This document shows, piece by piece, positions 34,583 to 43,419 of a stretch of 64,000 nucleotides of DNA. Every line of letters starts with the position of its first letter. The first letter of the stretch is position 1. The stretch is from an uncultured Lutibacter sp. (GTDB lineage Bacteria > Bacteroidota > Bacteroidia > Flavobacteriales > Flavobacteriaceae): the NCBI RefSeq assembly GCF_947493565.1, contig NZ_CANLRG010000001.1:310001-374000 (forward strand). Reading direction: 5' to 3'. Made by a program: the position numbers and the translations under genes. Under the pieces are notes generated by a model. That model searched no databases and was not told where the DNA came from. It saw only the letters and a list, made by a program, of their open reading frames with translations.

Positions 34583-35023
34583 ATGGCAGGATCACAAGAA
34601 ACCTTTGGGAAAAAAGAAAGAGAAAAAAAACGATTAAAGAAAAAGAAAGATAAACTTCTTAGAAAAGAGGAACGTAAAGCAAGCGGTCAAGATAGTGAAT
34701 TTATTTATGTTGATGAATTCGGACAACTTACAAGTACACCTCCAGATCCTTCCAAAAAAGTAAAAGTGGATGCTTCAAGTATAGAAATTGGAATTCCTAA
34801 GAAAGAAGATAGAGGAGAGGATGAAGCTACTGATTATAAAGGTAAAGTTTCATTTTTTGATACTTCTAAAGGCTTTGGATTTATAATTGATAACCAATCG
34901 CAAGAAAAATATTTTGTTCACGTGAGTGGTTTAACTGAAGAAATTAAAGAAAATGATAAAGTTTCTTTTGAATTAGAAAAGGGTTTAAAAGGGATGAATG
35001 CTGTTCGTGTTAAAAAAATATAA
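34583..35023 (+). CDS. Cold-shock-domain protein with basic N-terminal extension
   Basis: 146 residues. The C-terminal cold-shock domain (about 84-146) has RNP1 KGFGFI and RNP2 YFVHVS, so it binds single-stranded RNA or DNA. The first 80 residues are an extension: a very lysine-rich stretch (about 10-33) and then an acidic/proline part (SEFIYVDEFGQLTSTPPDPSKK). Such extended cold-shock proteins are typical of Bacteroidota. A long leader and separate promoter suggest temperature-responsive control. A strong terminator follows. Confidence 0.93.
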   Translation: MAGSQETFGKKEREKKRLKKKKDKLLRKEERKASGQDSEFIYVDEFGQLTSTPPDPSKKVKVDASSIEIGIPKKEDRGEDEATDYKGKVSFFDTSKGFGFIIDNQSQEKYFVHVSGLTEEIKENDKVSFELEKGLKGMNAVRVKKI

Positions 35024-35045
35024 TCCGCTGAGAAAATATAAATTA

Positions 35046-35079
35046 AAAAAGACTCAAACCAATAAATTTGAGTCTTTTT
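35046..35079 (+). terminator. Bidirectional terminator after the cold-shock-domain gene
   Basis: Perfect 13-bp stem AAAAAGACTCAAA / TTTGAGTCTTTTT, 8-nt loop. T runs exist on both strands, so it can also serve the convergent gene ending at 35110. Confidence 0.85.
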
Positions 35080-35109
35080 AAGTTTTAATTAAGTTTTTTT
35101 TCATAGTTT

Positions 35110-35439
35110 TTATTCTTTTAAAGCAATTTCAGGTAGTAAATAAGAATGATTTTTTATTGCTTGCTTTTCAAACTTTTTATAATTCAATTTTTCTTTTATA
35201 ATTGTTAATACAGAATATTTTTTTGAAACCACTTTTTCAGTGAATAAATGCCCTTTGAAATTGTGATTAAAATATAATATATTATTTCCTTCCATTCCGC
35301 TAAAACCGTTGGAGTATGAAACTATAATTTGAGTCATTGGTTTAAATTTATCTTTAGGTTTTTTTGAATCAGAATTAAAAGCGTAAATACTTGAAGTTCC
35401 AAAGACTAGAATCAATAATAATAGTTTAATATTTTTCAT
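35110..35439 (-). CDS. Small exported protein of unknown function
   Basis: 109 residues from the ATG at 35439 (a further upstream start at 35466 would precede the signal peptide). The signal peptide is MKNIKLLLLILVFGTSSIYA. The mature part is basic, with QIIVSYSNGFSGMEGNNILYFNHNFKG. I do not recognise the family. A CTACAT-N4-ATGTAG palindrome lies 60 bp upstream, linking it to the nearby two-component system. Confidence 0.65.
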   Translation of the reverse strand: MKNIKLLLLILVFGTSSIYAFNSDSKKPKDKFKPMTQIIVSYSNGFSGMEGNNILYFNHNFKGHLFTEKVVSKKYSVLTIIKEKLNYKKFEKQAIKNHSYLLPEIALKE

Positions 35440-35498
35440 AATAATAGATTTTAATTCGTTGGTCATATAAAGTTACAATAGTAATTTTATAAAGTCAC

Positions 35499-35514
35499 CT
35501 ACATATAAATGTAG
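35499..35514. promoter_or_regulatory. CTACAT-N4-ATGTAG palindrome, copy 1
   Basis: CTACAT (35499-35504), ATAA, ATGTAG (35509-35514). Same arms and same 4-nt spacer as copies 2 and 3; its centre is 67 bp upstream of the exported-protein ATG at 35439. Confidence 0.55.
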
Positions 35515-35532
35515 TTTTTAGTTAGTAGAACA

Positions 35533-35565
35533 AAAAACTTAAACTTTATCAGCTTAAGTTTTTTT
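35533..35565 (-). terminator. Terminator after the TonB-C-like small protein
   Basis: AAAAACTTAA / TTAAGTTTTT stem with an 11-nt loop; on the minus strand it ends in a T run and lies 18 bp past the stop at 35583. Confidence 0.7.
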
Positions 35566-35582
35566 GTTTTAATTAATGGTTG

Positions 35583-35915
35583 TTATTTGGTTATTCTCAA
35601 CGGCATTGTAAATACTCTATCCGTTTCTCCTGGAGTATATATAACTTTATGATTCATACTTTTACGAACATATTTTAAAATTTCTGGATCTTTTGAATCT
35701 ACAGATAAAATGACTATTTTACCTTCAGAATCAAAGGAAAATTTAATTTGAACATTGATATCTTCAGCAACATAAAATTCAGGAGTATCAAAAAGTTCAA
35801 TAATTTGGCTTCTAATTTCTTTTACTGGTATGTCAGGTGTAGTTTCAAAAGCGAATAAAGCAAGTGTTCCAAAAGTAAAGGCGAAGGCTAGTAATAATAC
35901 TTTAACATTTTTCAT
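35583..35915 (-). CDS. Small exported protein resembling a TonB C-terminal domain
   Basis: 110 residues. The signal peptide ends near ALFAFE. The mature 85 residues follow the beta-alpha-beta pattern of TonB-C-like domains (VQIKFSFDSEGKIVILSVDSKDPEILKYVRKSMNHKVI... MPLRITK) but without a membrane anchor or proline linker, so it is not a working TonB. Similar stand-alone domains are common in flavobacteria. The 8-bp-arm palindrome copy 2 lies in its upstream region, shared with the divergent histidine kinase. Confidence 0.7.
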   Translation of the reverse strand: MKNVKVLLLAFAFTFGTLALFAFETTPDIPVKEIRSQIIELFDTPEFYVAEDINVQIKFSFDSEGKIVILSVDSKDPEILKYVRKSMNHKVIYTPGETDRVFTMPLRITK

Positions 35916-36028
35916 AATTGATAGTTTTTAATTTAAATTTTAGTAATTGTTTGATTATTGGTTTTACTAACTTTTATAGCTATATCATAATTAGTTTTGT
36001 AAAACTACACCTTAATAGAGGTGAGTAC

Positions 36029-36048
36029 AACTACATAATAATGTAGTT
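36029..36048. promoter_or_regulatory. AACTACAT-N4-ATGTAGTT palindrome, copy 2
   Basis: Perfect 8-bp arms, spacer AATA. An extra half-site AACTACAC lies at 36003-36010. The palindrome is in the divergent region between the small exported protein and the histidine kinase, centred about 45 bp upstream of the kinase -7 box. Confidence 0.6.
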
Positions 36049-36080
36049 TTCAATTAAATAGACTTTTTTTTTAGATGTTT

Positions 36081-36088
36081 TATATTTG
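36081..36088 (+). promoter_or_regulatory. -7 box of the histidine kinase gene
   Basis: TATATTTG matches TAnnTTTG, 63 bp before the ATG at 36152. Confidence 0.5.
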
Positions 36089-36151
36089 TGTGTAAAAAAA
36101 TATAGTACCTTTCATAGAAGTTAAATAATTGTTACTTATTAAACTTTTACC

Positions 36152-39130
36152 ATGATGTTGATTATTAGATATTTACTATTTTTCTTATTGTTTTTAAATT
36201 CATTTATAAATTTAAAAGCTCAAGAATTTAGTTTTATTGATAATGTAACGATTAGCACTAAACTCCAAAACCATAATATTATAAGTATTGAGCAAGACTC
36301 AAATGGGTTTTTATGGATTGGAACAAATTTAGGTTTATACAGATATGATGGCTACAATTTTATAGCATATAATATAACTTCAAATCCATCCCTTTTAGAT
36401 AATAATATAAGAAGCCTATTAATTGATAATAATAATTTGTGGATTGCCTCTAAAGGAGGGATTAATGTATTAAACTTAAATACAAAAGTAATGCAAAGTT
36501 ATATTCATTTGGAAAATGATAAACGATCTATTCCAAACAACTATGTAACAAAATTATTTAAAGATAAAAATAATACTATTTGGATAGGTTATAATACCAA
36601 TTCAATAAGTAAATATTTAGGGAATAATCATTTTCAAAATTTTAAAATAAAAGATGTTTCAACAAATTCAACAATTAATGAAATTTTAGAGATGCCAAAT
36701 AATAATTTAATTATTGAGGCTACAGAGTTAGAATCTAATATAAAAAAAATAGCACTTATAAATTCATCTGCAGTAAAAATAATTAGAACATCAAAAGAAA
36801 GCTCTCAAACATTATTCCAGCAAAACTCTGTAACCTATTTAGCGACAGAAAATAAAATTTTAAAATACCAATTAACTACACAAAGCTTTGTTGATGCAGG
36901 TATTAAATTTAATGAAAAAGAAAATTTGCAAGGTCTAGCATTTACTGATAAAAATAATAAAGTTTATTTAGGAACAAATAACGGTACTTTTTATCTATTT
37001 AGTTTAGAAACAAATAATGTTTTTTTAAAAATTAATATTGGAAAAAGTGAAACCTGGATAAATTCTTTTTTTGTAGATAGTACAGGTTTATTATGGATTG
37101 CAACTACAACAGGGCTATATAAATTTAAGCAAAAGCAAAATTTATTTAGAAATCATTTACACTCTTTAGAACTTTCAAAAGCCAATAAAATTAGGTCTAT
37201 TATTCAAGATGTGAATAATGATATTTATACGGTAAATCAAACTGATTTATTTAAATATGATTCAATATCTAAAACTTTTAAAAATTTAAATTGGACGAAC
37301 AAAATAAATTCAAGCCCTTTTTCATTATTAGAATTAGACTCTTTAAATCTTTTTGTTGGTACACAAGGAGGAGGATTAGGAATTTATAATAAAAAAACAA
37401 ATGTTCTAAGGCCTTATTTTAAAAAAAATAAATTTAACAATTACAACAATCATATTTTTAAAATATTTAAGGATGAAAATGATATTGTTTGGTTTGGAAC
37501 AAGAAATGGATTAAAATATTACAATTCCCAAAAAGGAGAGATTGAAAGTTTAGCTAATGATAATTTAAATAAAGATATAATTTACGATATTAAAAGTAAC
37601 AAAAAAGGAAGTTTATGGATAGGAACTAGTACAGGTTTGTTTCATCTTAAGGTTATCTATAACAATAACAATGACTTAATGATGGTTAACGTTTCAAAAA
37701 TAAGAAGTATTTTCTATGAGATTCGCACAATTTTAATAAACAAGGGAACATTATGGTTGGCAACACAATCTAATGGAATCTTAAAATATGATATTAATAC
37801 TCATAGGATTAAAATATTTAATGAATTTCAAGGATTAAGTAATAATACTACCTATTCTATATTGCCTGGTTTTAAAAATGATATTTGGGTTGGAACCTTA
37901 CATGGGCTTTCTCGTTTAGATACCTTAAATAATTTATTTGTTAATTTTTATGATTTTAATGGCTTAGCAGATAATGAGTTCAATTCATCATCGCAATTAA
38001 AGTCTAAAAACGGTGAGTTATTTATGGGAGGTCAAAATGGGATTTCTAGTTTTTTTCCAGAAGATTTTGATACAGATATTACCAACTTCAAATTAAATAT
38101 AACAAAAGTAAGTTGGTACAGTTCAACAAAAGATTCAACAATGGTTATTAATATTGATAATAATAACCTTAAATCTTTAACTTTACCATATGATAATACA
38201 TTTGTTAATTTCGAATTTTCTGTTTCAGATTATTTACAGCCAGAAAATAATAAGTACAAATATAAATTTTCAGGTTTACAAAACGAATGGAGGCTATTGA
38301 GTAAAACAAATGTTTTATCTTTTACAAATTTACCTCCTGGAGAGTATAATTTAGAAGTTATGGCTTCTACAAACTATGGAAAATGGAGTAAACAAAGTAT
38401 CAAAATCCCAATTACAGTAAAGCAAATATATTATAAAAGATGGTGGTTTATAACTTTTTTAGGAGGGTTTATGGTTCTAATAGGGTTTTCTATAAGGAGG
38501 TATGAGTTAGGACACATCAAAAAAATGGAAGAGTTGAGATTAAGAATTTCAAGAGATTTACATGATGAATTAGGTAGTGCTTTAACAGGGATTGCAATAA
38601 GAGCAGAATTATTAAGTGAGAAGCTAACAATAAAAGCTAAAGATAAAGTATTAAGTCAAATTTCAATTCAAAGCAGAGAAGCAGTTGATACCCTTAGTGA
38701 TATAGTTTGGGCAATAGATTCAAGGAATAATAGCCTACAAAACTTATCTGACCGAATGAATAATGTGATGTACTTGTTGTTAACACCAAAAAATATTACA
38801 TTTAATTTAGATGCTATTGAAGAAAAAAAATCAATTTTATTGAAACAAGATTATAGGCAACATGTATTTTTAATATTTAAAGAAGCCATTACAAATATTA
38901 TTAAACATTCTAACGCAACACATGTTTCAGTTTCTTTTTTTAAAGACAAAAAAAGTATAAGATTAAGAATACAGGATAATGGTAAAAATATCAGTTTGAC
39001 TAGAGATAAATTAAATGGAAACGGTATAAATAATATGCGCCTACGTGCAGTTAAAATGAAATCTCATCTTGAAATTTTTACAAAGGATGGGTTTACAATA
39101 GAACTTTGGATAGATTATTTAAATAAATAA
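36152..39130 (+). CDS. Propeller-type sensor histidine kinase (Reg_prop, Y_Y_Y, HisKA_3)
   Basis: 992 residues. A signal peptide (to about LKAQ) is followed by periplasmic beta-propeller repeats with the recurring motif G-x-LWIGT-x-x-GL (for example GFLWIGTNLGLYRYDG and GSLWIGTSTGLFHL), a Y_Y_Y domain (about 690-755; YKFSGLQNEWRLL) and one membrane helix (about 760-782). The cytoplasmic kinase is the HisKA_3 type with phospho-acceptor His804 in SRDLHDELGSALTG and an HATPase with GNGINNMRLRA. It is separate from its regulator, unlike the one-piece hybrid systems for polysaccharide use. The next gene is its response regulator. Confidence 0.93.
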   Translation: MMLIIRYLLFFLLFLNSFINLKAQEFSFIDNVTISTKLQNHNIISIEQDSNGFLWIGTNLGLYRYDGYNFIAYNITSNPSLLDNNIRSLLIDNNNLWIASKGGINVLNLNTKVMQSYIHLENDKRSIPNNYVTKLFKDKNNTIWIGYNTNSISKYLGNNHFQNFKIKDVSTNSTINEILEMPNNNLIIEATELESNIKKIALINSSAVKIIRTSKESSQTLFQQNSVTYLATENKILKYQLTTQSFVDAGIKFNEKENLQGLAFTDKNNKVYLGTNNGTFYLFSLETNNVFLKINIGKSETWINSFFVDSTGLLWIATTTGLYKFKQKQNLFRNHLHSLELSKANKIRSIIQDVNNDIYTVNQTDLFKYDSISKTFKNLNWTNKINSSPFSLLELDSLNLFVGTQGGGLGIYNKKTNVLRPYFKKNKFNNYNNHIFKIFKDENDIVWFGTRNGLKYYNSQKGEIESLANDNLNKDIIYDIKSNKKGSLWIGTSTGLFHLKVIYNNNNDLMMVNVSKIRSIFYEIRTILINKGTLWLATQSNGILKYDINTHRIKIFNEFQGLSNNTTYSILPGFKNDIWVGTLHGLSRLDTLNNLFVNFYDFNGLADNEFNSSSQLKSKNGELFMGGQNGISSFFPEDFDTDITNFKLNITKVSWYSSTKDSTMVINIDNNNLKSLTLPYDNTFVNFEFSVSDYLQPENNKYKYKFSGLQNEWRLLSKTNVLSFTNLPPGEYNLEVMASTNYGKWSKQSIKIPITVKQIYYKRWWFITFLGGFMVLIGFSIRRYELGHIKKMEELRLRISRDLHDELGSALTGIAIRAELLSEKLTIKAKDKVLSQISIQSREAVDTLSDIVWAIDSRNNSLQNLSDRMNNVMYLLLTPKNITFNLDAIEEKKSILLKQDYRQHVFLIFKEAITNIIKHSNATHVSVSFFKDKKSIRLRIQDNGKNISLTRDKLNGNGINNMRLRAVKMKSHLEIFTKDGFTIELWIDYLNK

Positions 39131-39148
39131 CTACATGAAAATGTAGTT
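39129..39148. promoter_or_regulatory. AACTACAT-N4-ATGTAGTT palindrome, copy 3
   Basis: Perfect 8-bp arms, spacer GAAA. It overlaps the kinase stop codon and is centred 54 bp before the response regulator ATG. Its arms are identical to copy 2. Confidence 0.6.
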
Positions 39149-39192
39149 GTTTACTATTTTTAGATATTTAAATTTAATGTAATTTTAAAAAA

Positions 39193-39828
39193 ATGGAAGT
39201 TTTAAATGTTGCCATAATTGAAGACAATAAAATTATAAGAGAAGGAATTGAATTATATTTTAATAGTGATCCTAACTTTTCTTGTAAAATTGCTGTCGAT
39301 TCTGTTGAACAATTTCTAAAATGCATTGGTAACAGCCCAGATTTAAAGGTGATACTTTTAGATATAAATCTTCCAGGCATGTCTGGTATAGAAGGAATTC
39401 ATCATATCAAACATCAATATCCTGATGTTTATATTATAATGTTGACTATTTATAAAGATGATAAACATGTTTTTGATGCTTTAAAAGCTGGGTCAGATGG
39501 CTATTTACTTAAAAATACGCCATTAAAATCTATAAAAAATGGAGTGTTACAAACTTTAGAAGCAGGTGCGCCAATTTCTCCTGTAGTAGCTAAAAAAATA
39601 ATTCATTACTTTAATCCTCAAAAATCACATAAAGTTGATGGTTTTGAAAAACTATCAGCTAGAGAAATTGAAGTTTTACAAGCACTTTCTGAAGGTTTGC
39701 CTTTTAAAAATATAGCCAATAAATTATTTATAACTATAGACACTGTAAGATTTCATGCTAAAAATATTTATAAAAAACTTCATGTAAATAGTAAATTAGG
39801 AGCTGTTAAAATGTACTTAAATAAATAA
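39193..39828 (+). CDS. NarL/LuxR-family response regulator
   Basis: 211 residues. The receiver domain (1-120) has the phospho-acceptor Asp57 in VILLDINLPGMSG and the conserved Lys in YLLKNTPLKS. The C-terminal LuxR helix-turn-helix (about 150-211) reads LSAREIEVLQALSEGLPFKNIANKLFITIDTVRFHAKNIYKKLHV. It pairs with the HisKA_3 kinase immediately upstream. The palindrome at 39129-39148 suggests it controls its own gene. A terminator follows. Confidence 0.94.
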   Translation: MEVLNVAIIEDNKIIREGIELYFNSDPNFSCKIAVDSVEQFLKCIGNSPDLKVILLDINLPGMSGIEGIHHIKHQYPDVYIIMLTIYKDDKHVFDALKAGSDGYLLKNTPLKSIKNGVLQTLEAGAPISPVVAKKIIHYFNPQKSHKVDGFEKLSAREIEVLQALSEGLPFKNIANKLFITIDTVRFHAKNIYKKLHVNSKLGAVKMYLNK

Positions 39829-39866
39829 GATTAAAAGAATAGACAATTATTAGTTAATCAAGCTTT

Positions 39867-39897
39867 AAAAGCCACTTTCAATAAGGTGGCTTTTTTT
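39867..39897 (+). terminator. Terminator after the response regulator
   Basis: AAAAGCCACTTT / AAGGTGGCTTTT stem with seven T residues. It shows that the GTG at 39886 cannot be the start of the next gene. Confidence 0.8.
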
Positions 39898-39904
39898 ATA
39901 TTTG
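39897..39904 (+). promoter_or_regulatory. -7 box of the TonB-dependent receptor
   Basis: TATATTTG directly after the terminator T run, 17 bp before the ATG at 39922. Confidence 0.55.
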
Positions 39905-39921
39905 TAATCATAACTCTTTTT

Positions 39922-42267
39922 ATGAAAAATAGATTCCTATTAATTTTAACATTTATTTCAATAACTATTCAAGCTCAAGTTTTTGGTGAGTTAACAGGGT
40001 ATGTAAAAGATGAAATGGGCATTCCATTATTTGGAGCATCCGTTTATTTAGAAAATACACAAATAGGAATAACTACAAATGAAGATGGTTTTTTTATTTT
40101 AAAAGGGATTGAACCAGATTCTTATAATTTAACTGCTAGTTATTTAGGATTTCAACCACAAACCAAATTTAATATTATTGTTAAATCAAAAGGAAACCAA
40201 CAATATAATTTTTTTTTAACTGTAGCTTCAGAAAAACTGCAAGAAATTGTAATTACGAATCGAAAAATTAGCAGGCCAAAAGAAACTCCATTGTCAACCC
40301 AAACTTTATCAGCAAATGAAATAGCTACTTATCCTGGAGGAAATAATGATGTAGTTAATGTAGCACAATCTTTACCTGGTGTTTCTCCGTCAGTTGGAGG
40401 TTTTAGAAACGATTTAATTATTCGCGGTGGAGCCCCTAATGAAACGGTTTATTATTTGGATGGAATGGAAATTCCAAACATTAATCATTTTAGTACACAA
40501 GGTAGTTCTGGCGGTCCTGTTGGTATGCTCAATGTAGCTTTTATTGATGATGTAACTTTGTCATCTTCGTCTTTTGGTGCACAATATGACAATCCTTTAT
40601 CAGGTGTTTTACAGTTTAAACAGCGCAAGGGTAATAATAGAAAGTTTAATGGAAATTTTAGATTAGGAGCTAGTGAAACAGCATTAACCTTAGAAGGGCC
40701 TTTATTTAAAAATAATGCCAAAGAAAGTAAAACAAGTTTTATTGTTTCCGCTAGAAGAAGTTATTTGAAATTTTTGTTTGAATTGATAGGGTTGCCAATT
40801 AGACCAGATTATTGGGATTATCAATATAAAATAGCTCATAAAGTTGATGACTATAATGAAATTTCTGTTTTAGGAATTGGGTCAGTTGATGATTTTTCTA
40901 TAGAAGCTCCCAAAGAATATGATGAAGAGCAACAGGCTACATTAGAACAAGTTCCAATTATTGAACAGCAAACCAATACTATGGGTGTTTCTTGGAAACG
41001 TAGATTTAAAGATGGAAGTGGTTTTTTTCAAACAACATTAAGTACCAACTCCTTAACCAATCAATTTACTCGTTATCAAGATAATGAAACTAAAAGTAAT
41101 GTATATTTTAGTAATAATTCTAAAGAAACTGAAACAAAGTTTAGATTTCAGTATACAAAATTTTTAAGTAATTGGAAATTCTCTACAGGTGTTAATACAC
41201 AATATTCTAACTATTCAAATTCTACTATTGATGTAGGTTCAAATATTGACTATAATACTAAAATAAATTTTTATAAATATGGATATTTTGCCAATACAAC
41301 TACGTCTTTTTTTGATGATAAATTAGATTTTTCTTTTGGCTTTAGGTTAGATGCTGATACATTTACAAAAAATAATTCACGTAGTGCCAACTTTTCTCCA
41401 AGGATGTCATTATCATACAATTTAAATGAGGTTTGGAAATTAAATGCATCCTTAGGTATCTATTATAAAATTTTGCCTTATACAAGTTTAGGATTTAGAG
41501 ATGCTTCAAATAATTTAATAAATAAAGACGCAGATTATACACAAAGCATTCATTACGTAGTTGGAATTGAACGTATTCTTGGCCCAGCTTCTTCAATTAC
41601 TTTTGAAGGATTTTATAAAAAATATGATAAGTATCCCATTTCAGTTTTAGACGGAATATCGCTAGCAAATAAGGGAGCAGGTTTTGAAGTATTGGGTAAT
41701 GAAGAAATTGAAACCATTGGAAAAGGACGTACTTTTGGTACAGAGTTGTTGTACCAACAGAAATTAACAAATAATTTTTATGGAATTTTTTCGTACACAT
41801 TTTTTTATAGTGAATTTACTGGTTTTCAAACTTCAAAGTATGTTCCTTCAGTTTGGGATAGCAGGCATTTAATATCATTTACAGGAGGATATAAATTGAA
41901 AAAAAATTGGGAATTAAGTTCTCGCATTAGATTTTCAGGAAAAACACCCTACGTTCCTATAAATAAAGAAGAAACACTAAATAGCTATCCTAATATTGTG
42001 CTTGATTATAGTAGGTTAGGAGAGCTTAAACTAAAAGCATTTAATCAATTAGATGTTAGAATTGATAAAAAATGGAATCTAAAAAAATATGCTATTGAGT
42101 TATATATTGAATTTCAAAATCTTTTAACACATAATGCACCACAACCTCCAGAATATGGTTTAGAGAGAAATGACAAAGGCGAACAAGTTACTCCTAAAAA
42201 CCTAGTAGAAATTAAGACTGATAACGGAAAATTAATTCCAAGTATTGGCTTTGTTATTGATTTTTAA
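39922..42267 (+). CDS. TonB-dependent outer-membrane receptor with carboxypeptidase-regulatory-like domain
   Basis: 781 residues from the ATG at 39922. Signal peptide ending ITIQAQ; an N-terminal CarboxypepD_reg-like beta sandwich (about 22-105; GYVKDEMGIPLFGASVYLENT, GITTNEDGFFILKG); plug domain (about 120-240; VVNVAQSLPGVSPSVGGFRNDLIIRGG, YYLDGMEIPNINHF); then a C-terminal beta-barrel. No SusD partner is present, so it is not a classic polysaccharide utilisation pair; siderophore, peptide or vitamin import is possible. The ligand cannot be told from sequence. Confidence 0.92.
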   Translation: MKNRFLLILTFISITIQAQVFGELTGYVKDEMGIPLFGASVYLENTQIGITTNEDGFFILKGIEPDSYNLTASYLGFQPQTKFNIIVKSKGNQQYNFFLTVASEKLQEIVITNRKISRPKETPLSTQTLSANEIATYPGGNNDVVNVAQSLPGVSPSVGGFRNDLIIRGGAPNETVYYLDGMEIPNINHFSTQGSSGGPVGMLNVAFIDDVTLSSSSFGAQYDNPLSGVLQFKQRKGNNRKFNGNFRLGASETALTLEGPLFKNNAKESKTSFIVSARRSYLKFLFELIGLPIRPDYWDYQYKIAHKVDDYNEISVLGIGSVDDFSIEAPKEYDEEQQATLEQVPIIEQQTNTMGVSWKRRFKDGSGFFQTTLSTNSLTNQFTRYQDNETKSNVYFSNNSKETETKFRFQYTKFLSNWKFSTGVNTQYSNYSNSTIDVGSNIDYNTKINFYKYGYFANTTTSFFDDKLDFSFGFRLDADTFTKNNSRSANFSPRMSLSYNLNEVWKLNASLGIYYKILPYTSLGFRDASNNLINKDADYTQSIHYVVGIERILGPASSITFEGFYKKYDKYPISVLDGISLANKGAGFEVLGNEEIETIGKGRTFGTELLYQQKLTNNFYGIFSYTFFYSEFTGFQTSKYVPSVWDSRHLISFTGGYKLKKNWELSSRIRFSGKTPYVPINKEETLNSYPNIVLDYSRLGELKLKAFNQLDVRIDKKWNLKKYAIELYIEFQNLLTHNAPQPPEYGLERNDKGEQVTPKNLVEIKTDNGKLIPSIGFVIDF

Positions 42268-42416
42268 CTTCCCATAAACCATTATAATGTATTGATTAAC
42301 AAAGTTTTATTATTAAATTATTTTTTAGAATTTAAAATTATGGAAATGTAGCATTTGGCACATTTCTATGTAAAATATTTTTCATAACATTGGCCTATTA
42401 ATTTTATTACCTTACA

Positions 42417-43346
42417 ATGGAAAAAACACCCAATCCTATTTTAATTGTTTTAGCCTTTTTTTCCATTTATGTAATTTGGGGATCTACTTATTTATTAAAC
42501 AAAATTGCAGTAACGGAGTTACCACCTTTAATGTTGGCTTCCATTAGATTTATTTCTGCCAGTATTTTAATTTTTAGTATTGCTCGAATTTTAAAAATTA
42601 GTTTGCGTATTACAAAAAGGCAATTGCTAAACACTGCAATAGCAGGATTTTTATTTTTAGCTTTTGGAAATGGTGTTGTAGTTTGGGCTTTAAAATATGT
42701 AGATAGTGGATTAGCCGCTTTAGAAATTTCTGCACAACCATTAGTTGTTTTATTAATGATGCGTGTATTTGAAAGAAAAAAGATTTACGCAATGTCTTTA
42801 ATTGGAATTTTACTAGGCTTTATTGGTATTTTTTTATTGGTGAGTCAAAAAGAATTGATAAGAGATGAAAATACAGTAATTGGAATGTTAATGGTGTTTG
42901 TTTGTATGGTTAGTTGGAGTTATGGAAGTATTTTTGTTTCTAAAGCAAACCTACCATCAAACTTTTTTATTAACACAGGTTATCAAATGTTAACTGGAGG
43001 TATTATTCTCTTAATAGGAAGTTTTACTTTTGGTGAAGTTTGGACGTCTCCAGCAAATTGGACACAATCTGTACAATTTTCAATGATTATTCTAATAGTA
43101 TTTGGAAGTATTGTAGCGTTTACTTCATTTAATTACTTACTAAGAGTTGTTTCACCAGAAAAAGTGGCTACTTCAACGTATGTAAACCCAATAATTGCCT
43201 TGGCGTTGGGTTGGTATTTTTTAAATGAGCAAATTTCGTTACAATCAATAATTGCAGCAATAATTTTACTTACAGGTGTTTATTTTATAAATACTAAGAA
43301 AAAACTTACGTTATATTCTAGATTCTATAGGTTTAAAAGAAAATAG
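42417..43346 (+). CDS. EamA-family (DMT superfamily) transporter
   Basis: 309 residues with ten predicted membrane helices in two repeated EamA halves; the first begins IYVIWGSTYLLNKIAVTELPP and the second GSIFVSKANLPSNFF. The hallmark sequences PLVVLLMMRVFERK and ALGWYFLNEQIS are present. It probably exports amino acids or metabolites across the inner membrane; substrate unknown. It stands alone with no recognisable operon partner. Confidence 0.92.
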   Translation: MEKTPNPILIVLAFFSIYVIWGSTYLLNKIAVTELPPLMLASIRFISASILIFSIARILKISLRITKRQLLNTAIAGFLFLAFGNGVVVWALKYVDSGLAALEISAQPLVVLLMMRVFERKKIYAMSLIGILLGFIGIFLLVSQKELIRDENTVIGMLMVFVCMVSWSYGSIFVSKANLPSNFFINTGYQMLTGGIILLIGSFTFGEVWTSPANWTQSVQFSMIILIVFGSIVAFTSFNYLLRVVSPEKVATSTYVNPIIALALGWYFLNEQISLQSIIAAIILLTGVYFINTKKKLTLYSRFYRFKRK

Positions 43347-43419
43347 CTATTTTATGTAAATTCTTAAAAAGGTTTCATTCAATTCAAGTATATTTATAGC
43401 TTAATTTAATCATTTAACA

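Noticed and set aside
39886-39921. GTG start for the TonB-dependent receptor
   Set aside because: It falls inside the response-regulator terminator hairpin and before the -7 box.
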